DNA of 64,000 bases from positions 62,001 to 126,000 of the forward strand of contig JBNKWZ010000016.1 in NCBI GenBank assembly GCA_050300015.1, given 5' to 3'. The translations under genes and the position numbers were made by a program. The DNA is from CAYZQH01 sp050300015 (lineage in GTDB: Bacteria > Pseudomonadota > Gammaproteobacteria > Pseudomonadales > Cellvibrionaceae). The notes below the pieces were generated by a model. It saw only the letters and a list, made by a program, of their open reading frames with translations. It ran no database searches and was not told the DNA's origin. This document shows, piece after piece, positions 32,161 to 39,321 of this stretch (its first letter is position 1; every line of letters begins with the position of its first letter).

Positions 32161-32365
32161 AGCCGCCTCCGGCACTGCCTTCGGCGCCGCGAATGGCTTC
32201 ACGAGCTTCATAGACGTGGCCCATATACTTGGCAGAGGCGGGGTCGCGCTCAAAGGCCATGATCGGGTCGGCGAAGTTACCGCGCTCATAGGGCTTAACC
32301 CAAGGCTTAACCTTTGCACAGCCAGCGAGGGCGATAAAAATTGTCAGTATTACGAGTATTTTCAT
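32147..32365 (-). CDS. DUF4266 small lipoprotein with GGGCGCN C-terminus
   Basis: The 72-residue protein has a lipoprotein signal (IALAGC, Cys near residue 16) and the DUF4266 core VKPWVKPYERGNFADPIMAF, ending EGSAGGGCGCN. I start it at the ATG at 32365 because it gives a normal lipoprotein signal; the frame opens 11 codons earlier. Apart from the lipobox residue the only Cys residues are the two in the GCGC tail. Its 3' end overlaps the DUF3570 start by 14 bases, which implies coupling. The Cys-containing tail may bind metal or be modified; this is inference. Confidence 0.85.
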   Translation of the reverse strand: MKILVILTIFIALAGCAKVKPWVKPYERGNFADPIMAFERDPASAKYMGHVYEAREAIRGAEGSAGGGCGCN

Positions 32366-32427
32366 GAAAGTAGAGGCTGAAAGCGTTTTACCCAACAAGT
32401 ATGGTCGAGTAAAACGCGTCGCTCCAC

Positions 32428-32913
32428 TTATTGCGCCAACAATTTTTTGATGACTTTGCGGTAGTCGTCTTCTTCGCCAGGTTTGTAGCCTGAATGTAGG
32501 TGAGAAAGGTTGCCTTTGCGGTCAATAAAAAAGCTGGAGGGCATGGTTTGCACTTGATAGAGCTCTGCGACCTTGCCTTCAGGGTCTAACAAAACTGGGA
32601 ATGTGACAGGGCTGGTTTTCAGAAAATCTTTTGCATCACCAACTTCTTCGTCGATGTTTAAGCCCAGTAACACAAAGCCTGCCTTTTCCATCTCTTTGCT
32701 CATTTCTTCAAGTAGAGGCATTTCCTGACGGCAAGGGCCACACCATGATGCCCAAAAGTTGATCATTACCACTTTGCCTTTGTAGTCAGACAACTTAACT
32801 GTTTCGCCTGTTAAGGTTTTTGCCGAAAACTCGGGCGCCTTGCCGGATAAATCCTTAGCGCTAACGCTGAAGCTGAGGAAGGCCAATATCGCGGCGGTTA
32901 TGAACTGTTTCAT
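32428..32913 (-). CDS. Periplasmic TlpA/ResA-like thioredoxin
   Basis: The 161-residue protein has a signal peptide (to about residue 18, FSVSA) and a thioredoxin domain with the active site WASWCGPCR and the cis-proline segment MPSSFFIDR. TlpA/ResA-like proteins reduce cysteine pairs in the periplasm, for instance in apocytochromes or copper proteins. The ATG at 32913 with GGAG upstream is preferred to the earlier frame opening at 32955. It lies between the upstream outer-membrane protein gene and the DUF4266 gene on the same strand, so its target may be a product of this cluster, such as the DUF4266 Cys tail. Confidence 0.88.
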   Translation of the reverse strand: MKQFITAAILAFLSFSVSAKDLSGKAPEFSAKTLTGETVKLSDYKGKVVMINFWASWCGPCRQEMPLLEEMSKEMEKAGFVLLGLNIDEEVGDAKDFLKTSPVTFPVLLDPEGKVAELYQVQTMPSSFFIDRKGNLSHLHSGYKPGEEDDYRKVIKKLLAQ

Positions 32914-32932
32914 TGTTTTCTCCACACTGCTA

Positions 32933-33634
32933 TTAAAAGTAAATGGTTGCTCCAATGAGCATTTCTAGGTTTTGAATTTCTTTGTCGTCGCCAAAAACGG
33001 CATGCGTCAGAACGTGGTTTCTAAAATCTGTGCGCAGGGCGACCCAGTCGGTTAAGAATACACGCAACCCGCCACCGAAGTGGTAGGTGAAGTACTCGTT
33101 GTCTGCAAACAAGGTACTGCCCGCTCCGCCGACCACATAAAAATTAGAGTTAAACGCCCAGTGACCGATATATATCTCGCCGGGGAACAAATTATACCCC
33201 AGAGATAAGCTGTAATAGGTCAATTCACGCTCGTCTTCTTCTAAAAATTGGGCGTCCCCACTAAACAATTCATAGGTAGTCTCTTGTAGGGTTGAAAGAC
33301 CCACATTGGCTTCCACAAAAACATCTTCGGTAATGTGCAGCGCAATGCGCCCGCCGTAGACATCGTTGGAGCCAAAATCTTCAACGCTCAATACACCAGC
33401 ATAAAAGCCGACTTCAATGTTTTCCGAGTCAATTTTGCTCTCGTCTATGTCTCGGCGTTCAATATCTGGGCTGACAATGTCATCCAGCAGTTTTTTGTCG
33501 TCATTCTGCGCGTATGACAGCGACGACAGTAAACTTGTTGATACCAGCATCAACAGCAGGGTGACTTGCCGCCAAAAATGGGATCTGGCGCACAATTCCC
33601 GGATCAAAACATGACGCTCAAGCCGGCTTTCCAT
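32933..33634 (-). CDS. Outer-membrane beta-barrel domain protein (OMP_myx_plus type)
   Basis: The 233-residue protein has a signal peptide (MLVSTSLLSSLSYAQ, preceded by a charged N-region) and an acidic periplasmic linker, then a small barrel (about residues 65-233) with GFYAGVLSVEDFG and GYNLFPGEIYIG, ending IGATIYF with the C-terminal Phe. This is the pattern of the outer-membrane family described as TIGR04565. The start at 33634 overlaps the upstream SH3-type gene by 31 bases; a TTG nine codons in is an alternative start. Its neighbours (SH3 barrel protein, TlpA, DUF4266, DUF3570) form a set of envelope proteins. Confidence 0.78.
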   Translation of the reverse strand: MESRLERHVLIRELCARSHFWRQVTLLLMLVSTSLLSSLSYAQNDDKKLLDDIVSPDIERRDIDESKIDSENIEVGFYAGVLSVEDFGSNDVYGGRIALHITEDVFVEANVGLSTLQETTYELFSGDAQFLEEDERELTYYSLSLGYNLFPGEIYIGHWAFNSNFYVVGGAGSTLFADNEYFTYHFGGGLRVFLTDWVALRTDFRNHVLTHAVFGDDKEIQNLEMLIGATIYF

Positions 33635-34341
33635 TCTTCAACCTCGTCGTTGGTGTCTTGCGTGGTTAGGACGGTATGTTTGCTGTATTCCAACCGCGCA
33701 ATCACTTTATGGTTAAGGTAAATCAACAAACCTGTACCTACGGTTAACACCGAATCTTCAAGATCTTCTGCTTCAACCGTGACGGCATCTGGGAAGGTTT
33801 TGAGTACGCCCGCGCCCAGGGCAAAATAAGGGGAGTAACGCCATTCTGGGAAGGCTTGGTGCATTAAGACCACATTGGCGAGTTTAACGTTATAGTAGTT
33901 ACCGTAGGCTTGGGTGTATCGCAATTCAGTGGATAAATGTGATGTAAACCGGTACCCCAGCATGACATTGTAGGCGCCATCGCCATCGAAGGTGCCGCCG
34001 GCCAAACCCAGCTGCCAGGGATTTTTGGCCTCAAACCACTCGGGGACAGAAAAATCCAGTGGTGTGCCATCGGTCGCATATAACGTGTGCAGATCGCGCC
34101 GGTGTACCCAGCCTTCTATGCCGTCTTTGGTCGCTACATGGTACCAACCTGCGCGCCTTTTGATGAGGGTAAGGGTTTGGTGTTTTTCAACTGCGTGAAA
34201 TTTGGGGTAACCGCGCCCAGGAAACAGTTGCAGCTCCACAAAGGGGGCGCCGACGATGACCTCCACCGCTGGGTCCTTTGCCTGTGCAGCCAGGCAAATG
34301 GCCATGCTGCAAAAAAGGAGTAAAACGGCTTTATAGGGCAT
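33604..34341 (-). CDS. SH3-domain outer-membrane beta-barrel protein
   Basis: The 245-residue protein has a signal peptide (to about residue 22, AAQAKD), an SH3-like domain (about 26-90, with KRRAGWYHVATKDGIEGWVHRRDL, typical of bacterial SH3 repeats) and a C-terminal small barrel ending GLSVMF. Bacterial SH3 domains bind peptides or cell-wall fragments. It is the first gene of the leftward cluster to 30985. Its upstream stretch 34342-34526 shows no clear promoter motif but contains a GGGGTAA/TTACCCC hairpin at 34497-34518, close to the HzsA-like gene's stop. Confidence 0.82.
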   Translation of the reverse strand: MPYKAVLLLFCSMAICLAAQAKDPAVEVIVGAPFVELQLFPGRGYPKFHAVEKHQTLTLIKRRAGWYHVATKDGIEGWVHRRDLHTLYATDGTPLDFSVPEWFEAKNPWQLGLAGGTFDGDGAYNVMLGYRFTSHLSTELRYTQAYGNYYNVKLANVVLMHQAFPEWRYSPYFALGAGVLKTFPDAVTVEAEDLEDSVLTVGTGLLIYLNHKVIARLEYSKHTVLTTQDTNDEVEEWKAGLSVMF

Positions 34342-34526
34342 AGTTGCAGGGTTCTTTAGGCAAAGGGTGACCGCTGGGCTTTATGTCGGCAGGCATGGCC
34401 AGAGAATGTCGTCCGCGCGGAGCGGGGCATTGTTGTAGGCGCGTGACCAAAAGTTCTCCTCACAGCCGCTTAGGCTTAAGTTTAGACTCAAATTGAGGGG
34501 TAATGGAGAGTTTACCCCTTATGCCA

Positions 34527-37325
34527 TTAGTTTACAGGCGCATCAAATGGATTATTGTAGTATTGACCTCCGAGGTCCAGCCACTCGGCGATCAATTTTA
34601 ATTCGTGCTCTGTGAGGTAGCCCTCATGTGTGCCGCCTGAGGCAAATCGACTAAAAAACCGGCTGCTATCCCGTGCGCCATTGGTGGACATGGGTACAGG
34701 TAAGGTTACGGGTTCGCGCAGGATAATTTCAATAGGGTTACCATCCACATCCAAAATCAAATCGCCATTGGCATCGGTTTCGAACTCCCCAGTTGGGATC
34801 AGACGCACCAAATTTACCAGTGAATTGTCCTCCACGGTTTGCGCAATGTCTTGGGCCAACAGTTCCACGTAGGAAGTAATGTAGTCATTGCGATCAATGG
34901 ATGTTTCACCTGTTAAGTCTAATTGCCCCGCAGGCACTACGATCATATCCGCGGGCCCCTTGCTGTGGCAACTGGTACAAGTGGTATCTATGGTAATGTT
35001 ACCGCCTGCATCGCAGGTCCGTCTGTCTGCTTCCCACAAAGGGTGAATGCTGGTGAGGTAGTTAATGGTGGTTCGGCATTTACTGGTCCAGCTGCCCGCC
35101 GCTAGGCAGTTGGTCGGTGCTTGCCAAAGTGGAGGTTCGTTGGCGAGTGGCGCACAGTTAAAGTCTGCTGGGTTTTTACTTTTGCGCGCTTCGCTGTCCG
35201 CCAAGGGTTCGGTGTGTTGGGTGAGAATGTCGATATAGCGCACGCTGATATCGCCGCCGGGAGTGGCGGCGGTCGGGTTCGTCCATTCGTCACTGTAGAT
35301 GAGGTCCATACTGGGCGTGCGCGGCCCTAGCACGCGAGCACGATACTCTGCCATGGTTTCCTCCGTCGAGGGCGGAACCTCTGGTGCGCCAAAGGCATCT
35401 CTCAGTTGGGTGTTGGCAAAGGCTACCCCGCCCACAGCGCCCGGGTTGGCGCTCGCCGGTTCGGCGTCCATGCGGCCATGGGGAATACCACTGTTGCGCT
35501 CGTGACAACTGGTACACTCACGCACCTCGCCCGAGCGTACGCTAAACCAATTGTAGTGCCGGTCATGGATGCGCATACCTTGTGCATCCACAACGTCGAG
35601 CATCACAGAGACATCTGCGGGAATTTTAAATTGGGCACTACCATCGGGTTCGATGGGCACGTAGCCCAATATATCCTTCATGGATTGACCGCGATTAATC
35701 CCAAAGGCGGCATTGTCAAAATCCAATACTTCGTCGTCGGGAATCGCAACGCCCTTCACAATACGAATAAACCTGGCTTCAAGCGAATCCACCGGGGTGA
35801 GTAATGGGTTTCGAGTGGCCACAATGCCCGCATCCGTGACATCGATGCCGTCTACATCATAGACACTGCGAATGTGGACCACCCCCACTTCCTCATTCAC
35901 CCAGTCTTCATCAAGTGTCGGCGGAAAGTAAAATTCGGAGGGGGTTCTGGGGGCCAGCGCCACCGCGTCGGTGTATAGGGTCCCTTCGCTGGGGACTTTA
36001 ACGGGCAGCTGCGTTTGTGATTCGGGGTCGAAAATCCAAAGCCCGTATAGCAGTGGTGCTTCTGCTGCGTTCTGACTGAGCAGAAAGTCTGTGCAAGGGG
36101 TGATTTCATCGGTAATGGGGTCGATTAGACGACACTGGCTCCAGCTCACCAACAAACGGTTGGTGTTGTCGTAAAGCGGATAAACCGAGCTGTAAGTGCC
36201 GCCAGTGGAGGGTGCAAGCTCTTCGGTATCCACTGCCAAAGCACTTAAGTCCTCCTGCCCCGTGATGCCCGCACCGTTGGGTAGCGGCGTGCTGGCGTTG
36301 AAAAACTGTGTGGGGTCGATGGCCACGATATTGCCGCCCAAACGAGCGGTCTCGCGCGGGCGCAACAATGCCACTAAGCGGCCGTCTTCCATCTGTTGGG
36401 TGCGAGTGAGCACAACTTCGGCACCGTTGGTGCCAGTATTTTGAGTGTGATACCCAAAATACGCCTGGGCTTCGGTGCCATCGGGGTTCATTTTATAAAG
36501 GCTCATGACATCGCGGTTGGATATCGCGTCCCAACGCAAGTACACCAGTTCGCCAGTGGACAGTAAAGTGGGGTCCAGGTCGTGGCTCATGTTAAAACTG
36601 ATTTGCTCAATGTCGGTGCCGTCGGCATCCATCACATGCAACACTAAGGCTTCGTTATCGCCGTCATCATCAAGGCCCGCGTACTGCGGTTTTTGTTCAT
36701 CCAGTAACAATGCGCGGGTGCGCCGTTGCCGGGTGGAGCTGAAGACTATTTTGCCGTCGTCGGTGTACTGTGGTGCAACGTCCTGGCCCTGTTCGGCCAC
36801 TGTGTCTGACGACACAATGCGCCGTAAATCACCATCGTCTAGGTCGTACTCCCAGATGTTCCAAGTGGGTTGTTCGTCGTCATCGGCGTCTTCTATCTCT
36901 GGGGCGCGCATGGCGAACAATAAACGCCGGCCATCGGCAGAGACGGATAAGTCTTTCACATCATATAAGGGCTCTGTGCCATCCGCATCCACCGCGGGAA
37001 AAACCCCCTCGGTGATGATGGTTTCAGGTGCGGAGGCGATGGCACGGTCCTTAAGCACCAAACGTGCTCCGGGGTTAAAAGCGGTGGGGTCTAGCACCTC
37101 ATCAACTATCGCTTCGCCATCTTCGTCTACAGGTAAAGGGCGCTCCACGTAGGCGATGGGGAAGTCTTGAATTAACGTGCCATCCACCGTGACCACCTTT
37201 CCAGGTTGGCTGCCATCACTCACATCGCAGCCACTGAATGAGCACGAACACAGCAGGGCCAACACGAGTTTGCAAGCTGAAGAGTGAAGCCGGCGAAGTG
37301 TTGGTGGATGATTAATACAAGCCAT
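34527..37325 (-). CDS. HzsA-related cytochrome c lipoprotein with beta-propeller
   Basis: The 932-residue protein starts at the ATG at 37325, giving a lipoprotein signal (LLCSCSFSGC); the frame is open for 85 codons further upstream but that part is basic and lacks a signal. The N-terminal half contains TolB/WD40-type propeller blades (LSVSADGRRLLFA, DGKIVFSSTRQRR, MDADGTDIEQIS). The second half carries two haem-c sites, CTSCH near residue 603 and CTSCH near 781. This matches the HzsA-related family, distant relatives of the hydrazine synthase alpha subunit; anammox function is not implied. Extracytoplasmic redox or structural role is inferred. The gene faces away from the 38081-43434 unit with three palindromes between. 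Confidence 0.8.
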   Translation of the reverse strand: MACINHPPTLRRLHSSACKLVLALLCSCSFSGCDVSDGSQPGKVVTVDGTLIQDFPIAYVERPLPVDEDGEAIVDEVLDPTAFNPGARLVLKDRAIASAPETIITEGVFPAVDADGTEPLYDVKDLSVSADGRRLLFAMRAPEIEDADDDEQPTWNIWEYDLDDGDLRRIVSSDTVAEQGQDVAPQYTDDGKIVFSSTRQRRTRALLLDEQKPQYAGLDDDGDNEALVLHVMDADGTDIEQISFNMSHDLDPTLLSTGELVYLRWDAISNRDVMSLYKMNPDGTEAQAYFGYHTQNTGTNGAEVVLTRTQQMEDGRLVALLRPRETARLGGNIVAIDPTQFFNASTPLPNGAGITGQEDLSALAVDTEELAPSTGGTYSSVYPLYDNTNRLLVSWSQCRLIDPITDEITPCTDFLLSQNAAEAPLLYGLWIFDPESQTQLPVKVPSEGTLYTDAVALAPRTPSEFYFPPTLDEDWVNEEVGVVHIRSVYDVDGIDVTDAGIVATRNPLLTPVDSLEARFIRIVKGVAIPDDEVLDFDNAAFGINRGQSMKDILGYVPIEPDGSAQFKIPADVSVMLDVVDAQGMRIHDRHYNWFSVRSGEVRECTSCHERNSGIPHGRMDAEPASANPGAVGGVAFANTQLRDAFGAPEVPPSTEETMAEYRARVLGPRTPSMDLIYSDEWTNPTAATPGGDISVRYIDILTQHTEPLADSEARKSKNPADFNCAPLANEPPLWQAPTNCLAAGSWTSKCRTTINYLTSIHPLWEADRRTCDAGGNITIDTTCTSCHSKGPADMIVVPAGQLDLTGETSIDRNDYITSYVELLAQDIAQTVEDNSLVNLVRLIPTGEFETDANGDLILDVDGNPIEIILREPVTLPVPMSTNGARDSSRFFSRFASGGTHEGYLTEHELKLIAEWLDLGGQYYNNPFDAPVN

Positions 37326-37822
37326 AACATTACCCACTGAATGCCGCGATTGTTGCGCGGGTGATAAAAAAGAAAAGAAGCCAGCAAAAGACTGCGTGAT
37401 TTTTTTTGTGCAATGTGTTGCCAATTTGCGCGAATAACTGCCCAAATAAGTCACTGACATTTGAAGTTTGGCATTCTTCAGGCGTTTTCGGTATGCAAGC
37501 CGAAGGGTGAGTTGCGTCAATAAGGCATCCAATGTTTTATTTCGAATCGAAATCAATTTTTGCTGCATATTCAAAAACATAATAATTACCGAGCTTTATG
37601 GCACTTCGCTTGGGGGTAAGCAGGTTCCATTTTGTGCTTTTTGCGACTTTTTTTACGAAATTTTCATAATAATCATGCGGCCTGGAACCATGAGCCTACA
37701 CATTTTTCTCAAAGCAGTTTTTAAGCCCATACGGGTTTTAAAACATGTAATGTTCAAAAATCAGTGGTGTGTCAAATTTTTTGCCTGAAAAAAAACATTT
37801 CACAATGCTTGGAATAAAACCT

Positions 37823-37838
37823 GCTCTTAGCTAAGAGC
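37823..37838. promoter_or_regulatory. 16-base perfect palindrome
   Basis: GCTCTTAGCTAAGAGC is its own reverse complement, 243 bases upstream of the first rightward gene. It may be an operator or a cruciform-forming site. Confidence 0.45.
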
Positions 37839-37896
37839 TGCCCAATATGGACGTGCATGACGTTCATTTTGGTACTGATTAAAGTTTGCAGGGCAA

Positions 37897-37927
37897 TTAA
37901 GCCGTCACCGGTCGACGAGCGGCTTAA
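37897..37927. promoter_or_regulatory. Inverted repeat TTAAGCCG-N15-CGGCTTAA
   Basis: Perfect eight-base arms with a 15-base spacer, about 155 bases before the 38081 start. Suitable as a regulator dyad; regulator unknown. Confidence 0.4.
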
Positions 37928-37963
37928 CTGAGAGCCCACCTGCACTGCAGCGAGTGATATCAG

Positions 37964-37978
37964 CGTTCATAATGAACG
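37964..37978. promoter_or_regulatory. Palindrome CGTTCAT-A-ATGAACG
   Basis: Perfect seven-base arms around one central base, about 100 bases before the 38081 start; a single CGTTCAT half-site lies at 37861. The repeated half-site makes a regulator-binding role more plausible. Confidence 0.45.
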
Positions 37979-38080
37979 ATCTATTGAGTTTAGTTGGCAT
38001 GAGTGCCTTTTTTCGCGCATTTATGCATTTTGGTAGAAAGCATAGGGTTGCCCTGTAATTAAAGTCCAGCGGATTTTGCT

Positions 38081-39319
38081 ATGACTGTATTCAAAACACT
38101 GCATCAACACTTTTTGTTCTTTGGCTTCGTTGTTGGCGCTCTGGCGATGCCCCCCTTGGGGTGTATGGCCGGTAGCCTGGAGCAGGCCAAACAAATTCAC
38201 GATCGCATTGCTGGTATTCCCCCGTCAGAGGCCATCTTGTTGGCGATGAAGCAAAGCATTGATGATACTGGCAATGGCTTGGAGGCCGCAGAAATGGCCA
38301 TGGAAAACGATGCCTTTTACCGCGTGACACTTAAAAATTGGGTGGCACCTTGGACCAACGAAGAGCAAACCCAATTTGTTCCCCTGAATGACTATATTGC
38401 CACGGTGATGGGGGTGGTGCGCGATGAGTTGGATTTCAGGCGTGTTTTGTACGATGACATTATTTACGTGGGTAATGGTGTCACGCCAGCTTATGCGAAT
38501 AACAGCAATGCCCATTACGAGGCACTGGAAGAAGGCACCAGTGGCGGTGAGCCTTATGTATTGACAGAGGTGTTGCAGCAACGCTTACAGTCCTCTGTCA
38601 CGGGCTTGCCGAATGACGCCACCGCAGGGGTGGTCACCAGTCGCGCAGCGGCCAAGGCCTTTTTTATTGATGGCACCAATCGCGCGCAATTTCGATTTAC
38701 GTTGATGAACCATTTGTGTCGAGACCTCGAGCAAGTTCACGATACCACACGTGTGCCTGATCGTATCCGTCAGGATGTTTCGCGTTCCCCCGGTGGTGAT
38801 GCGCGTGTATTTTTAAATAATTGTATTGGTTGCCACAGTGGTATGGACCCTATGACCCAGGCGTTTGCCTATTACGATTACATTTACGATGCCGAAACCG
38901 ATTTAACGGGCGAGAACGGACAAATAGATTACAACGCCACCGGCGAAATCGACCCCGAGACCGGCACGCGCGTGAAAGCCAAATATCATATCAATAGCGC
39001 CACGTTTCCTTATGGTTATGTCACGCCCGATGATCGCTGGGATAACTATTGGCGCGAGGGCGTAAATGCCCAGCTCGGTTGGGATACGAGTTTAGACGGT
39101 TTTGGTCATGGCGCGCGCAGCATGTTGCAAGAAATGGCGCACAGCGAGGCCTTTGCCGAATGCCAAGTGAGGAAGGTTTTTAAAGCCGTGTGTTTGCGTG
39201 AGCCACAAGACACTGCAGACCGTAATCAATTAACGGCCATGGTGGGTCGCTTTGCTGCCAGTAACTACCGAATGAAAACGGTATTTGCCGAAGCTGCAGA
39301 TTATTGTAAGGGGCCGTAA
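38081..39319 (+). CDS. Secreted single-haem cytochrome-like protein
   Basis: The 412-residue protein has a signal peptide (PLGCMAGS region, residues about 20-30), is soluble afterwards, and carries one c-type haem site, CIGCH, near residue 247, with HSGMDPMTQAFAYYDY following. The overall pattern recalls the DUF1585/DUF1592-type domains of large planctomycete cytochromes, but that is a loose resemblance. It is the first gene of a three-gene rightward unit and is followed after two bases by the LamG-like haem lipoprotein. Extracytoplasmic location is likely. Confidence 0.72.
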   Translation: MTVFKTLHQHFLFFGFVVGALAMPPLGCMAGSLEQAKQIHDRIAGIPPSEAILLAMKQSIDDTGNGLEAAEMAMENDAFYRVTLKNWVAPWTNEEQTQFVPLNDYIATVMGVVRDELDFRRVLYDDIIYVGNGVTPAYANNSNAHYEALEEGTSGGEPYVLTEVLQQRLQSSVTGLPNDATAGVVTSRAAAKAFFIDGTNRAQFRFTLMNHLCRDLEQVHDTTRVPDRIRQDVSRSPGGDARVFLNNCIGCHSGMDPMTQAFAYYDYIYDAETDLTGENGQIDYNATGEIDPETGTRVKAKYHINSATFPYGYVTPDDRWDNYWREGVNAQLGWDTSLDGFGHGARSMLQEMAHSEAFAECQVRKVFKAVCLREPQDTADRNQLTAMVGRFAASNYRMKTVFAEAADYCKGP

Positions 39320-39321
39320 CC

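Larger units (their letters stand above)
37326..38080. promoter_or_regulatory. Divergent promoter region of the cytochrome gene cluster
   Basis: This 755-base region separates the leftward HzsA-like gene and the rightward haem-protein unit. It is AT-rich and has three dyads: a 16-base perfect palindrome GCTCTTAGCTAAGAGC at 37823, TTAAGCCG-N15-CGGCTTAA at 37897-37927, and CGTTCAT-A-ATGAACG at 37964-37978. CGTTCAT recurs alone at 37861-37867. No gene is supported; the frame at 37468-37788 lacks a ribosome site. Confidence 0.55.

Noticed and set aside
36505..37152. A Ser-rich 215-residue frame opposite the HzsA-like gene
   Set aside because: Antisense of a strongly assigned gene.
37468..37788. 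A 106-residue plus-strand frame in the divergent cytochrome promoter region
   Set aside because: No ribosome site or family resemblance; AT-rich intergenic sequence.
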